Source of the DNA: Pontixanthobacter sp. CEM42
Lineage (GTDB): Bacteria > Pseudomonadota > Alphaproteobacteria > Sphingomonadales > Sphingomonadaceae
Reading direction: 5' to 3'
DNA: 64,000 nucleotides
NCBI RefSeq assembly: GCF_017812015.1
Contig: NZ_JADQTN010000001.1
Coordinates: forward strand, 288,501 to 352,500
The notes beneath the pieces are model-generated. The model was not told the DNA's origin. It searched no databases and was given only the letters and a program-made list of their open reading frames with translations. Position 1 is the first letter of the stretch; each line of letters opens with the position of its first letter. Below are positions 1-9,269 of the stretch, one piece after another. The translations under genes and the position numbers were made by a program.

Positions 1-278
1 CTGCAATCGACCGGCTGCAGCAGGTAGTACGTTTGGATGTTGAGCGGGTCGAAACCAAATGGGCGGGGCTGCGCAGTTTCGCGCCCGACCGTTTGCCGGT
101 TTATGGAACCGATGCGCGTGATACGGACTTCTTCTGGTTTGCTGGACAAGGTGGTTTCGGCATTCAAACAGCACCCGCTGCTGCTCAGCTTGCAGCTTCC
201 ATCCTGCTCAATCAGCCGATGCCAGCGCCACTCGCCGGGATCGACCCGAAAAAATATTCACCACGGCGCTTTGGGTAG
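1..278 (+). CDS. FAD-dependent oxidoreductase (DAO family), C-terminal end only
   Basis: The reading frame is already open at the window edge (first full codon at base 3) and stops at 276-278, so only about 91 C-terminal residues are present. The run FFWFAGQGGFGIQTAPA followed by the end PKKYSPRRFG is typical of the C-terminal FAD-contacting part of D-amino acid dehydrogenase or glycine oxidase type (DAO superfamily) flavoproteins, where a G-x-G-G-x-G-x-Q segment closes over the isoalloxazine ring. The substrate cannot be told from this fragment. The internal ATG at 33 is not a real start, because coding similarity continues upstream of it. Confidence 0.75.
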   Translation, partial: AIDRLQQVVRLDVERVETKWAGLRSFAPDRLPVYGTDARDTDFFWFAGQGGFGIQTAPAAAQLAASILLNQPMPAPLAGIDPKKYSPRRFG

Positions 279-337
279 ATTTTCCTGCGTCAGCCTTTAG
301 GGTGCTACCCAACAACAACACGTAAGGAGAAAGTCCC

Positions 338-514
338 ATGGGTCACCATTTCGAAATCTACAAGGACAAGGCCGGAGAATTCCGCGTGCGTTTCAAATAC
401 AACTCGGAAATCATGTTCTCGACCGAGGGCTATTCGTCGAAGTCGAGCGCTCAAAATGCAATCGACTCGATCAAGTCTAACGGTCCTGGTGCCGATGTAG
501 TCGACAATTCGTAA
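338..514 (+). CDS. DUF1508 (YegP-like) small protein
   Basis: This is a 58-residue ORF. The start ATG at 338 is fixed by a good ribosome binding site, AAGGAGA at 324-330. The protein begins MGHHFEIYKDKAGEFRVRFK and contains S-x-G-Y-x-S-K-x-S-A-x-N-A-I-x-S-I-K, the hallmark single repeat of the DUF1508/YegP fold (a small beta-beta-beta-alpha unit, usually present once or twice). The molecular role of the family is unknown. The gene stands alone between the oxidoreductase and convergent rnhA and ends just before a hairpin terminator. Confidence 0.85.
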   Translation: MGHHFEIYKDKAGEFRVRFKYNSEIMFSTEGYSSKSSAQNAIDSIKSNGPGADVVDNS

Positions 515-540
515 TTCGGCGACAAGCTGAAATCTAGTAA

Positions 541-570
541 GGGCGCGGCCGGTGGCTGCGCCCCTTTTGT
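541..570 (+). terminator. Rho-independent terminator after the DUF1508 gene
   Basis: GGGCGC (541-546) and GCC (548-550) pair with GGC (554-556) and GCGCCC (558-563) around a GGT loop, followed by CTTTTGT. It lies 26 bases after the DUF1508 stop and just before the rnhA stop on the other strand. Confidence 0.7.
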
Positions 571-571
571 A

Positions 572-1006
572 TCAGCGGACGGAATCCGCCTGATCGCTCG
601 CAAGTTGGTCAACGCGCTCATTCTCAGGGTGCCCCGAATGGCCCTTCACCCAGTGCCAATGCATTGTGTGCGGCTCAGATGCGGCGATCAGTTCGTGCCA
701 CAAATCTTCGTTGCGAACTGGCTTTTTGCTGGCATTTTTCCAGCCGCGTTTCTTCCATCCGTGCACCCATTTGGTGATCCCATCGAGGACATATTTACTG
801 TCAGAATGAAGATCGACTTCGCAAGGCTCGGTCAGCGCTTCCAATGCCTTGATGGCTGCGGTCAGTTCCATGCGGTTATTGGTTGTTTCCGGATCGGAGC
901 CCGACAGCTCTTTCTCGTGCTTGCCAAGCCGCAATAGCGCGCCCCATCCGCCCGGACCGGGATTTCCCTTGCAGGCGCCATCCGTGAAGATTTCAACGCG
1001 TTTCAT
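572..1006 (-). CDS. rnhA: Ribonuclease HI
   Basis: 144 residues, the usual length of bacterial RNase HI. It cleaves the RNA strand of RNA-DNA hybrids. The four metal-binding carboxylates are all visible: D9 in [17 protein letters not shown]47 in [10 protein letters not shown]69 in HSDSKYV and D133 in NERVDQLA. The flexible-loop histidine (H123, [10 protein letters not shown]) is also present. It is the last gene of a reverse-strand run ispH-thrB-rnhA, 18 bases after thrB, so it is probably cotranscribed. No hybrid-binding domain is attached. Confidence 0.97.
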   Translation of the reverse strand: MKRVEIFTDGACKGNPGPGGWGALLRLGKHEKELSGSDPETTNNRMELTAAIKALEALTEPCEVDLHSDSKYVLDGITKWVHGWKKRGWKNASKKPVRNEDLWHELIAASEPHTMHWHWVKGHSGHPENERVDQLASDQADSVR

Positions 1007-1024
1007 AAGTCGTTACCTGCCTGC

Positions 1025-2008
1025 TTAGCCAAGCGGAGCAAAGGCCTCGCTGCCCATTGCATCATATTGAAGCAACCGTTTGACGTAATCCATCGGATCT
1101 TTGCGCATCACTAGCGCTTCTGCCGGAGTATTCAGCCAATCATAGGTGCGCGTCGCGATAAACCGCATCGCTGCGCCTTTGGCGAGCAGCGGAAGCGCGG
1201 CCTGCTCTTCACTGCTAAGCGTGCGCTTCGATGCGTATCCTTTTAGCAGTGCGGTAGAGATGTCAGGCCGAAACTCACTGCCGTCAGCAGAGAAACACCA
1301 AGCGGTATGCGCTACGGCCAGATCGTAAGCGAGAAAATCAGTGCAAGCGAAGTAGAAATCGATCAGTCCGCTGACCGAGTTTCCGAGCACCAGCACATTG
1401 TCAGGGAACAGATCGGCGTGAATTGTCCCGATGGGTAGGTTCTGCGGCCAATCGTTGAGCAGCGTTGGAAGGTAAGTGTCGATACTGCCGGCCAATTCTG
1501 CGTCAATTCCGGCAATGGAATCTGGCCCACACCGATCGAACAAGTCTTGCCAATCGGGCGGGCGCAGATCATTGGTTCGCGTCATTGAAAAGTCGCCCGC
1601 AGCAAGTTGGATTTGTGCGAGCGCGGCGCCAACTTCAAAGGCTTGTTCGGCGGTTGGGTGATCGATGGAGACGCCTGGCAGGAATTCAATCAACGCCACC
1701 GCTTTGCCATCCAGATCACGATAGGCGTTGCCTTCGCGATCGTGGATCGTTGCAGGCACCGGACAGCCTTTGGCCGCAAGATGATCGAGCAGGTTCAGAA
1801 AGAACGGTAGCTGCTCGATGTCGATCCGATATTCGTACATTGTCAGGATAAAGCGTGCGCCAGCGCCGTTCTGACCTGTGGTTTCGATCAGCCAATTGCT
1901 GTTGGAAATTCCCTCGGCGATGCCCTTTGCCGAGACCAGATTACCAACATCATATTCGGCGATCAGCTCGTCGAGCGTTTCTGCGCTGAGATGGGTGTAC
2001 ACGGCCAT
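1025..2008 (-). CDS. thrB: Homoserine kinase (APH-fold type)
   Basis: 327 residues. It phosphorylates homoserine in threonine biosynthesis. This is the aminoglycoside-phosphotransferase-fold ThrB of alphaproteobacteria and pseudomonads, not the GHMP-type kinase of enterics. The start MAVYTHLSAETLDELIAEYD is characteristic. The catalytic motif HADLFPDN is at residues 197-204 and the metal-binding IDF at 216-218. It lies 13 bases downstream of ispH and 18 bases upstream of rnhA, an arrangement seen repeatedly in alphaproteobacteria. Confidence 0.95.
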   Translation of the reverse strand: MAVYTHLSAETLDELIAEYDVGNLVSAKGIAEGISNSNWLIETTGQNGAGARFILTMYEYRIDIEQLPFFLNLLDHLAAKGCPVPATIHDREGNAYRDLDGKAVALIEFLPGVSIDHPTAEQAFEVGAALAQIQLAAGDFSMTRTNDLRPPDWQDLFDRCGPDSIAGIDAELAGSIDTYLPTLLNDWPQNLPIGTIHADLFPDNVLVLGNSVSGLIDFYFACTDFLAYDLAVAHTAWCFSADGSEFRPDISTALLKGYASKRTLSSEEQAALPLLAKGAAMRFIATRTYDWLNTPAEALVMRKDPMDYVKRLLQYDAMGSEAFAPLG

Positions 2009-2021
2009 CTTGAGTCAGGTT

Positions 2022-2996
2022 CTATTGCGTGAGTTGGCGCGGGAGTTTGAAGACCATCTTCTCTTCGGTTGTGACCAAAGTGTGTTCTTCTACCTCGCGC
2101 CATTCGGCGATCTTGTCGACCACTTCGCGCACCAATTCCTCAGGCGCGGAAGCACCTGCGGTAAGGCCCAACGTGCCAACACCCTCGAGCCAAGCGGGAT
2201 CGATATCCGCAGCACGGCGGATCAGCTTTGCGTTGGTCCCGCATTTCTCGGACACTTCAACCAGCCGCAACGAGTTTGAACTGTTGCCTGCACCGATCAC
2301 CAACACCAAATCACTGCCTGGCGCGATCTGTTTGACCGCTGCTTGCCGATTGGAGGTCGCATAGCAAATGTCCTCCGCCTTGGGTCCGACGATATGCGGA
2401 AACTTCGCCTTCAGCGCATCGACGATTTCTGCGGTGTCATCGACCGAAAGCGTGGTCTGTGTGAGGAAGGCCAGCGGATCGTTGTCGGTAAATTCGAGCG
2501 CCGCAACATCTTCGACCGTTTCGACCAGCGTCATCGTGCGTTCGGGCACTTGGCCCATCGTCCCGATCACCTCGGGATGGCCGCGATGACCAACGAACAC
2601 GATATGCCTGTCGGCTTCCAATTGACGTTCAGCCTGCCGATGAACTTTGCTCACCAGAGGGCAAGTCGCATCCAAATAGTCGAGCCCGCGCCGTTCGGCT
2701 TCTTGGGGGACGGCCTTGGGTACACCGTGCGCGCTAAACACCACCGGTGCATTGTCGGGCACTTCGTCCAGTTCTTCGACAAAGATCGCACCTTTCTGGC
2801 GCAGGCCATCGACGACATATTTGTTGTGGACGATCTCGTGCCGGACATAGACCGGGGCACCGTAGCGTTCGAGGGCGCGTTCGACGATCTCGATTGCGCG
2901 GTCAACTCCGGCGCAAAATCCCCTGGGGGCTGCGATTAAAAGCGTTATTGCAGGCTTGGCCGTAGCAGAACTTGAAGGTTGCAAGGGAGCATTCAT
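2022..2996 (-). CDS. ispH: 4-hydroxy-3-methylbut-2-enyl diphosphate reductase
   Basis: Last enzyme of the MEP isoprenoid pathway; it makes IPP and DMAPP on a 4Fe-4S cluster. Cluster cysteines are C28 (APRGFCAG), C112 ([11 protein letters not shown]) and C211 (ICYATSNRQ), numbered from the start used here. The substrate-binding N-S-S-N-S-x-R-L segment is also present. A longer reading begins at 3023, but the ATG at 2996 (MNAPLQP) has AGAGGG about 9 bases upstream and gives 324 residues, normal for the family. It is first in the ispH-thrB-rnhA run. Confidence 0.95.
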   Translation of the reverse strand: MNAPLQPSSSATAKPAITLLIAAPRGFCAGVDRAIEIVERALERYGAPVYVRHEIVHNKYVVDGLRQKGAIFVEELDEVPDNAPVVFSAHGVPKAVPQEAERRGLDYLDATCPLVSKVHRQAERQLEADRHIVFVGHRGHPEVIGTMGQVPERTMTLVETVEDVAALEFTDNDPLAFLTQTTLSVDDTAEIVDALKAKFPHIVGPKAEDICYATSNRQAAVKQIAPGSDLVLVIGAGNSSNSLRLVEVSEKCGTNAKLIRRAADIDPAWLEGVGTLGLTAGASAPEELVREVVDKIAEWREVEEHTLVTTEEKMVFKLPRQLTQ

Positions 2997-3097
2997 ATCC
3001 GGCCCTCTAGCGCTTTGCTGCACGGGCCGCTAGGGCCGCAACTGGCGAAAATGGCAATGACGCCTAGCCGAATGTGAATTTGAAGGACTTATTCCGC

Positions 3098-3748
3098 ATG
3101 AAACTCCGTCGTCCGATTATTTCTGTTGTCGTTCTGGCCGCGGCGCTTGCCGGTTGCGCACGCGAAGGTGAGTTGGTCGTTGGCCAAGGGGTCGGCGTGA
3201 CTGCCGTGCGCACAGCATGCCCGGCTGTCGGAATTCCTGACTATACTGGCGATGTTACGACGTTCCGCACACCCGGTACGGTCACTGCTGACCAGATCGA
3301 TGTGGTTGCGGCGATCACCAATCTGCGCAGCACCTGCAACGAGACAGGCGAGAACGTGTATTCGGAAGCGAAATTCGACGTCCTGGCTCGCCGCACCGAC
3401 ACACGCGGTGCGCGGCAAGTTCAGCTTCCCTATTTCTCGACCGTTCTGCAGGGCGGATCGGCTGTGCAAGCCAAACGCGTCGGTACGATTACGCTCAACT
3501 TCGCCGATGGCGCAGAGCGCGCTCAGGCGAGTGCATCCGCCGGTGCCTTTGTGAACCGCGCTGCCGCAACGCTGCCCGATGATATCAAACAGCGCATCAC
3601 ACGACGACGCAAAGCTGGTGATCCTGATGCGGCGCTTGATCCACTGGCTGACCCGGTTGTCCGTGCGGCACTGAATCGCGCGACGTTTGAACTGCTGGTC
3701 GGTTTCCAGCTGAGCGAGAACCAACTGGCGTATAACGCCACCCGTTAG
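3098..3748 (+). CDS. Predicted lipoprotein, unknown function
   Basis: 216 residues starting MKLRRPIISVVVLAAALAGCAREG, a lipoprotein signal with lipobox LAGC and the acylated Cys at about residue 20. The start at 3098 is preferred over 3074 because GAAGGA precedes it and because the basic n-region then sits at the N-terminus. The mature part has a second conserved-looking Cys pair (TACPAVG, RSTCNETG) that could form a disulfide. I recognise no domain. It is divergent from ispH and 84 bases upstream of argS. Confidence 0.8.
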   Translation: MKLRRPIISVVVLAAALAGCAREGELVVGQGVGVTAVRTACPAVGIPDYTGDVTTFRTPGTVTADQIDVVAAITNLRSTCNETGENVYSEAKFDVLARRTDTRGARQVQLPYFSTVLQGGSAVQAKRVGTITLNFADGAERAQASASAGAFVNRAAATLPDDIKQRITRRRKAGDPDAALDPLADPVVRAALNRATFELLVGFQLSENQLAYNATR

Positions 3749-3832
3749 TTAGCGCGCGAATTTCGCATCTGTTCCGGCCCGCAATAGGGCGGTTACCCTT
3801 GCGATTCTGGCCAATTCGGCTAGGCGCGCGGC

Positions 3833-5593
3833 ATGTCTGAAACGATGTCTGAAATGAACACTCTTCACGCCGCATTTGCGGCCAAAGTCGATGCTGTGCT
3901 GAGCGCATTGGAAGCGGATGGCGCGTTGCCGCCCGAAACGCCGCGCTCCAATGTTGCGGTTGAGCCTCCACGTGACCCTAGTCATGGCGATTTGGCGACG
4001 AACGCCGCGATGGTTCTGGCAAAGCATGCCAAGACCAATCCCCGCGCTCTGGCAGAGCAAATTGTCGAAAAACTCACCGCTGATCCAGACATTGTTGAGG
4101 CCGCAATCGCGGGTCCGGGTTTCATCAATTTGCGGCTGTCTGATCTGGCTTGGCAGAATGAGCTGGCGGCCATCGCCGAACTGGCTGACGATTACGGCAA
4201 ATCAGACATGGGTGCCGGCACAACAGTCAATGTCGAATACGTCTCCGCCAATCCGACTGGCCCAATGCATATGGGCCATTGCCGCGGTGCGGTAGTGGGC
4301 GATGCGCTGTCATCACTGCTCGAATTTGCCGGGCACAAAGTCGTTCGCGAATATTACGTCAATGATGCTGGCAGCCAGGTCGATACGCTCGCGCGGTCCG
4401 CACATCTGCGGTACCGCGAGGCGCTGGGCGACGATATCGGAGCTATTCCCGAAGGCCTCTATCCTGGCGATTATTTGGTTCCGGTCGGCAAAGCGCTGGC
4501 AGATGAACTTGGCAACACATTCAAAGATGCGCCTGAGAGCGAATGGTTGGTGCTATTCCGCGAAAAAGCGGTGGCGGCAATGATCGAAATGATCAAATCG
4601 GACCTCGCTCTTATGGGCATCCACCACGATCTTTTCTCATCCGAAGCAACCTTGCAGGCTGAAGGGAAACCCGAAGCTGCTGAGGCATGGTTGCGCTCGC
4701 ATGATCTGGTATATGACGGTGTGCTCGAAGCCCCCAAAGGCAAGGCACCGCCTGAGGATTGGGAGCCGGTTGAGCTGCCGTTGTTCCGGTCGACCAAATT
4801 TGGTGACGATCAGGACCGGCCAATCAAGAAATCGGATGGCAAATGGACCTATTTCGGTGCTGATCTCGCCTATCACATGCAGAAGGCAGAAAAAGCTGAT
4901 GCGCTGATCGATATTTGGGGTGCCGATCACGCTGGTACCGTCAAGCGTATCAAAGCGGCCGTCGCTGCACTGGCAGAGGGCGAGAGTAAGACAATCCCGT
5001 TCGACGTGAAGCTGGTCCAGATGGTGGCGCTAATGCGTGACGGTGAACCGCTGAAAATGTCCAAACGTTCGGGCAATTTCATCACGCTCGCGGAAATGGT
5101 CGATGAAGTTGGCAAAGACGTCGTCCGTTTCACAATGCTGACCCGTAAACCAGAAGCCCAAATGGAATTTGACTTCGCCAAAGTGGTTGAGGCGTCGAAG
5201 GATAATCCTGTGTTCTATGTGCAATATGCGCATGCGCGGATCAGCTCGACGCTGCGCAAAGGTGCGGCGGAAGGGCTGATGCCATCCGCCAGCGGTATTG
5301 CACTGCTTGGTGAGGAAGAGCTCGGTCTCGTCAAACAGGCTGCACAGTTCCCGCGGATAGTAGAGGCCGCTGCTCAGGCGCGCGAGCCACACCGGATTGC
5401 CTTCTTCCTGTATGACCTTGCCGGTGCGTTTCATGCGTACTGGAATCTGGGCAATGACAAGCCTGAAAAGCGGTTCATCGTGGCACAGGAAGCTGAATTG
5501 AGCGGAGCAAGGCTTTTCCTCGCGGCACAGATCGGGCAAGTTATCCGAAATGGACTGGCTTTGCTTGGGGTTGAAGCCGTCGAGGAGATGTAA
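3833..5593 (+). CDS. argS: Arginyl-tRNA synthetase
   Basis: 586 residues, class I aminoacyl-tRNA synthetase. The ATP-binding HIGH motif is HMGH at 146-149, within NPTGPMHMGHCRGA. The KMSK loop is KMSK at 408-411. An N-terminal Arg-tRNA synthetase additional domain and a C-terminal DALR anticodon-binding domain flank the catalytic core. The repeated start MSETMSEMN offers ATGs at 3833, 3845 and 3854 with no decisive ribosome binding site, so the exact start is uncertain. The stop TAA shares its last base with the next gene's ATG (TAATG), implying coupled translation. Confidence 0.96.
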   Translation: MSETMSEMNTLHAAFAAKVDAVLSALEADGALPPETPRSNVAVEPPRDPSHGDLATNAAMVLAKHAKTNPRALAEQIVEKLTADPDIVEAAIAGPGFINLRLSDLAWQNELAAIAELADDYGKSDMGAGTTVNVEYVSANPTGPMHMGHCRGAVVGDALSSLLEFAGHKVVREYYVNDAGSQVDTLARSAHLRYREALGDDIGAIPEGLYPGDYLVPVGKALADELGNTFKDAPESEWLVLFREKAVAAMIEMIKSDLALMGIHHDLFSSEATLQAEGKPEAAEAWLRSHDLVYDGVLEAPKGKAPPEDWEPVELPLFRSTKFGDDQDRPIKKSDGKWTYFGADLAYHMQKAEKADALIDIWGADHAGTVKRIKAAVAALAEGESKTIPFDVKLVQMVALMRDGEPLKMSKRSGNFITLAEMVDEVGKDVVRFTMLTRKPEAQMEFDFAKVVEASKDNPVFYVQYAHARISSTLRKGAAEGLMPSASGIALLGEEELGLVKQAAQFPRIVEAAAQAREPHRIAFFLYDLAGAFHAYWNLGNDKPEKRFIVAQEAELSGARLFLAAQIGQVIRNGLALLGVEAVEEM

Positions 5594-6285
5594 TGATGAT
5601 GGTCCCAGAGAATGGCCACGTGAATGACCACGATGACGCGATTGAGACAGAGGAGCTGTCTCTCGTTGACGAGGATGAGTCGCTACCATGGCTTGAATCC
5701 GATTATGATGATGAAGATGAAGGCTTTGATTCAACGCGCTTTATCGGATTTGTTCTGTTGTCACTGGCGGTGCTCGCACTGCTGATCGGTGCCGTGTGGT
5801 TCTTCAGCAATCGCGGCCCAGATCCTGAGTTGGTAGCGGATGGTAGCACTATCGAGGCACCGGAAGGCCCAGCTAAAGTACGTCCCGAAGATGCCGGTGG
5901 TAAAACCTTTGAGGGTACCGGCAATGTTGCCCCGCAAGTAGGCGAAGGCCTGTCTCGTGAAGCGCGCTTGGCCCAAGGCAATGCACCGAAGCCGAGCATC
6001 GATGCCGCAACACCTGAAAATCAAGCCGCTTCGAGCGAAGAAGCGGGCAGCTCTGTCGGCGTGCAAGTCGGTGCGTTTGGTACCAAAGCTGGCGCAACGC
6101 AGGCGTGGAGCACACTGACCGGGCAAACGCAGGCTTTGAAGGGCTTCAAATACCGCGTTGTCGAGGGTCAAGTCGATGGTGGGACGGTGTTCCGCCTGCA
6201 AGCTGTGGCTGGCGATGCAGCGGCCGCAAGGCAGCTATGCAACGCGCTGAAAGCTGACGGAATTGCTTGTCAGGTGAAGAACTAG
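5593..6285 (+). CDS. SPOR-domain inner-membrane protein
   Basis: 230 residues. An acidic cytoplasmic N-terminus (residues 1-48) is followed by one transmembrane helix (about 50-72), a proline- and glutamate-rich periplasmic linker, and a C-terminal SPOR domain (about 153-229, beginning VGVQVGAFGTKAGATQAW). SPOR domains bind denuded septal peptidoglycan, so a role near the division site is likely. This gene sits between argS and nagZ in many alphaproteobacteria. Its start ATG overlaps the argS stop by one base. Confidence 0.85.
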   Translation: MMMVPENGHVNDHDDAIETEELSLVDEDESLPWLESDYDDEDEGFDSTRFIGFVLLSLAVLALLIGAVWFFSNRGPDPELVADGSTIEAPEGPAKVRPEDAGGKTFEGTGNVAPQVGEGLSREARLAQGNAPKPSIDAATPENQAASSEEAGSSVGVQVGAFGTKAGATQAWSTLTGQTQALKGFKYRVVEGQVDGGTVFRLQAVAGDAAAARQLCNALKADGIACQVKN

Positions 6286-6304
6286 ACCAATGCTATTGGT
6301 TTTG

Positions 6305-6336
6305 GGGCTGTTTCGCTGCGGAACAGCCCTGATTTT
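6305..6336 (+). terminator. Probable terminator after the SPOR gene
   Basis: GGGCTGTTTC (6305-6314) pairs with GGAACAGCCC (6320-6329) with one T-G wobble and a 5-base loop, followed by TGATTTT. It may be only partial, because nagZ starts 60 bases further on the same strand. Confidence 0.5.
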
Positions 6337-6395
6337 CCACACTGCTTAGCGCTACCGTGCTTGCCTATGGGGCGTGAGGCTGCGATTTTCACTCT

Positions 6396-7415
6396 ATGAC
6401 ACCCGCAATCTTCGGCATCGCCGGAGCAACCCTGACCGATAACGAGCGAGCCTTCTTTCAGGAGGTCGATCCGGCCGGCTATATTCTGTTCGGCAGGAAC
6501 TGCGAAACGCCTGAACAATTGCGGGCGCTGACCGATTCCTTGCGCGACATTCACGGGCGGAACCGGCTGCTGGTGTCGATCGATCAAGAAGGCGGCAGAG
6601 TGGCTCGCTTGCGGCCGCCATTGTGGTCGTCGTTTCCGGCTGGCGAAGCATTCGACAAACTCTATCAAATTGCCCCTGCTAGCGCGATTGAAGCGGCTCG
6701 TATCAACGCGCATGCGATGGGGCTGGAATTGGCCGAGATGGGAATCTCGGTCGATTATCATCCGCCGCTCGATGTCCGGCAGGCTGGCGCGCATGATGTA
6801 ATCGGTGATCGTGCTCTGGGTAGTGAACCGATGCAGGTTGCTGCACTTGGTCGGGCCATTCTCGACGGGCTGGCGAAGGCAGGCGTGGCAGGCTGTATCA
6901 AGCATATGCCGGGGCATGGCCGCAGCATGTGCGATACGCACAAGGAAATGCCGACAGTTACCGTTAGCGATGAAGAGTTGGAGTGGGATATTGCGCCGTT
7001 CAAAACGCTTTCGCACGCACCTATCGGAATGACCGGACACTTGCTGTTCACGGCATGGGACGCAGAGCAACCGGCCACGCTATCCCCCTATATTATCGAA
7101 GAAATCATCCGCAAACGGATCGGCTTTGACGGCCTGTTGCTGACCGATGATATCGATATGCAGGCGCTTGATGGCACTGTTCCTGAACGGTCCGAAAAGG
7201 CCATTGCGGCAGGCTGCGACGTGGTGCTCAATTGCTGGGCCAAGATTGACGATATGACAGAGACCGTGAAGCGGCTACCGGCGATGTCTGGAAAAACCGC
7301 TGTACGGTTGGACAATGCACTGAAGGTTGCTGATAGTGCGGAAGAGGGCGGCGATAAGGCTGAACTGCTCGCCAATCGCGATGCTTTGCTCGCGATAACA
7401 GGAGTGGCCGCATGA
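6396..7415 (+). CDS. nagZ: Beta-N-acetylhexosaminidase (GH3, peptidoglycan recycling)
   Basis: 339 residues, GH3 family. NagZ removes GlcNAc from GlcNAc-anhydroMurNAc-peptides in the cytoplasm during cell-wall recycling. Visible marks are the start TPAIFGIAGATLTDNERAFF, the substrate motif KHMPGHGR with the catalytic His-loop, and the nucleophile region LLTDDIDMQAL. There is no signal peptide, consistent with cytoplasmic action. Its last four bases overlap scpA (ATGA), so a cell-wall recycling enzyme is translationally coupled to the condensin subunits, an order known from other alphaproteobacteria. Confidence 0.95.
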   Translation: MTPAIFGIAGATLTDNERAFFQEVDPAGYILFGRNCETPEQLRALTDSLRDIHGRNRLLVSIDQEGGRVARLRPPLWSSFPAGEAFDKLYQIAPASAIEAARINAHAMGLELAEMGISVDYHPPLDVRQAGAHDVIGDRALGSEPMQVAALGRAILDGLAKAGVAGCIKHMPGHGRSMCDTHKEMPTVTVSDEELEWDIAPFKTLSHAPIGMTGHLLFTAWDAEQPATLSPYIIEEIIRKRIGFDGLLLTDDIDMQALDGTVPERSEKAIAAGCDVVLNCWAKIDDMTETVKRLPAMSGKTAVRLDNALKVADSAEEGGDKAELLANRDALLAITGVAA

Positions 7416-8257
7416 GTGATACAACTGAAGAGCAAAAGCAGACAGAAGACCAAGATCAGCAAGGTCTGATGTTCACCGAGGCTGTTGCTAGTTCCGATTC
7501 GGAATGGATTGCGCCGGGCACAGCGGAAACCGAAGGTACTGCGCTCTATCTGGAGCTGGACGGGTGGGAAGGACCGCTCGATCTGTTGCTCGATCTGGCG
7601 CGGCGGCAAAAGGTCGATCTGCGCGCGATTTCTATTCTGTCGCTGGTTGATCAATATCTCGACTATATTGAAAAGGCAGAGGCTCTGAAGTTGGAGCTGG
7701 CGGCGGACTATCTGGTGATGGCGGCATGGCTGGCTTACCTGAAATCGTCGATGCTCCTGCCTAAAGAAGAGCAGGAAGATCCAAGCCCCGAAGAATTGGC
7801 GCTGAAGCTGCAATTGCGCCTGCAACGCCTTGGCGCAATGCGCGAATCGGCGGCACGCCTGATGGCGGGCGACCGGATTGGCCGCGATGTGTTTGTGCGC
7901 GGATCGCCCGAAGGCTTGCGGATCGACCGCAAGACGCAGTGGCGCTGCGATATGTACGGGCTGATCCAAGCCTATGGGCAGGTCAAAGCGCGAACGGCCC
8001 CGGCAATCCATATGGTGCGCGAGCGACCGGTGATGACGCTGGAAAGCGCTCTCGACCGCGTATCCAATATGCTTGGTGTAACGCTGGATTGGATGCGGTT
8101 GGAAGAGTTTCTGCCGCCCCATGCTGAACCGCGCTTGCGCCGGTCTGCGCTGGCATCCAGCTTTGTCGCGGCACTGGAGTTGGCACGCATGGGTAAGGCC
8201 GAAATAGCGCAGGATGAGATCTTTGGTCCGATGCGATTGCGGCGGATGCGCGCATGA
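7412..8257 (+). CDS. scpA: Segregation and condensation protein A
   Basis: 281 residues. ScpA is the kleisin that bridges the SMC heads in the bacterial condensin. The N-terminal kleisin signature LELDGWEGPLDLLLDLARRQ is present at about residues 47-66, after an acidic extension of about 45 residues. The C-terminal winged-helix part ends EIFGPMRLRRMRA. It overlaps nagZ and scpB by four bases on each side. Confidence 0.95.
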   Translation: MSDTTEEQKQTEDQDQQGLMFTEAVASSDSEWIAPGTAETEGTALYLELDGWEGPLDLLLDLARRQKVDLRAISILSLVDQYLDYIEKAEALKLELAADYLVMAAWLAYLKSSMLLPKEEQEDPSPEELALKLQLRLQRLGAMRESAARLMAGDRIGRDVFVRGSPEGLRIDRKTQWRCDMYGLIQAYGQVKARTAPAIHMVRERPVMTLESALDRVSNMLGVTLDWMRLEEFLPPHAEPRLRRSALASSFVAALELARMGKAEIAQDEIFGPMRLRRMRA

Positions 8258-8949
8258 GTTCGGATGCTCCTGAGAACGCCGTCGATGATCTCGAACGGGC
8301 GGTAGAGGCGACGTTGTTTGCCACTGAGGAGCCGATGTCGGTCGAGGCGTTGGCAGGCCATCTTGGCGACGCTGACGTTCCTTCGGTACGCGCTGCGGTT
8401 CAAAGCTTGGTCGCGCATTACGAAGGGCGCGGCATTCATCTGGTTGAGCGCTCCAAGAAATGGCATTTTCAAACCGCAGCCGACCTTGCGCATCTCCTGC
8501 GCCGTGAGCGTGAGCAGGTGCGCCGCTTGTCTCGCGCCGCGACGGAGGTTCTCGCGATTATCGCCTATCATGAGCCGGTCAGCCGCGCCGAGATCGAATC
8601 GGTTCGCGGTGTCCAGACGGCCAAGGGGACGCTCGATGTGCTGATGGAAGCAGGCTGGGTTCGTATAGCCGGTCGCCGTGAAGTACCGGGGCGGCCTGTG
8701 ATTTATACAACGACACCTGAATTTCTTCAGCACTTCGGCCTTGCCTCTCGGCGTGATTTGCCTGGTGTCGACGAGCTTCGTGCTGCCGGTCTGCTTGATC
8801 CCGTCGATGATGCTTACGATGCGCTGATGACGCCGGATGAGGAAGATGAAGCATCCGAGGAGGGCGCTACGCCGGAAGAGACCGAAACCGACGCTAAGGA
8901 AAGCGCTGAAACAGATTTATCGGGTCGCGCTGGCGCTACCCCGTCTTAA
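8254..8949 (+). CDS. scpB: Segregation and condensation protein B
   Basis: 231 residues. ScpB dimerises through winged helices and binds the ScpA kleisin. The typical segments AVEATLFATEEPMSVEALA, LSRAATEVLAIIAYHEPVSR and VSRAEIESVRGVQ can be read, as can the second winged helix with GRPVIYTTTPEFLQHFGL. The last 45 residues are a strongly acidic tail (DEEDEASEEGATPEETETD), longer than in many homologs. It overlaps scpA by four bases. Confidence 0.95.
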   Translation: MSSDAPENAVDDLERAVEATLFATEEPMSVEALAGHLGDADVPSVRAAVQSLVAHYEGRGIHLVERSKKWHFQTAADLAHLLRREREQVRRLSRAATEVLAIIAYHEPVSRAEIESVRGVQTAKGTLDVLMEAGWVRIAGRREVPGRPVIYTTTPEFLQHFGLASRRDLPGVDELRAAGLLDPVDDAYDALMTPDEEDEASEEGATPEETETDAKESAETDLSGRAGATPS

Positions 8950-8999
8950 TCCCTATATTGGGCCAGAACCTTTGGCTCATACCAGAACGGAAACCCATC

Positions 9000-9245
9000 A
9001 TGTCGCTTGGCCCTTGGCAGCTCATTATCATTGCAATCGTCATTCTCGTCCTGTTCGGACGTGGACGCATATCCGAAATGATGGGTGATTTCGGTAAGGG
9101 TATCAACAGCTTCAAGAAGGGCATGAACGAGGATGAAAAATCCGATTCGGCGCCGAGCAAACCTGCCGGTCAGATCGAACCGCCAGCCGCAGATGTGAAG
9201 GCCAAATCCGAAGATCAGGCCACCAAGCCCGCCGACAATTCCTAA
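9000..9245 (+). CDS. tatA: Twin-arginine translocase subunit TatA
   Basis: 81 residues starting MSLGPWQLIIIAIVILVLFG at 9000; the longer upstream reading from 8958 lacks TatA similarity. One N-terminal transmembrane helix is followed by the FGRG hinge, an amphipathic helix (ISEMMGDFGKGINSFKKGM) and an acidic tail. TatA oligomers form the conduit for folded proteins. It is followed directly by tatB and tatC. Confidence 0.95.
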   Translation: MSLGPWQLIIIAIVILVLFGRGRISEMMGDFGKGINSFKKGMNEDEKSDSAPSKPAGQIEPPAADVKAKSEDQATKPADNS

Positions 9246-9269
9246 AACCCGCTAAGGCGCCGCCCGCAT

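Noticed and set aside
6282-7070. 262-codon reverse frame over nagZ
   Set aside because: Antisense shadow of nagZ with no domain similarity.
7088-8122. 344-codon open frame on the reverse strand over scpA and the end of nagZ
   Set aside because: It lies antisense to two well-identified genes, has no ribosome binding site and its translation is Gln/Arg/His-rich, typical of a shadow frame in GC-rich coding DNA.
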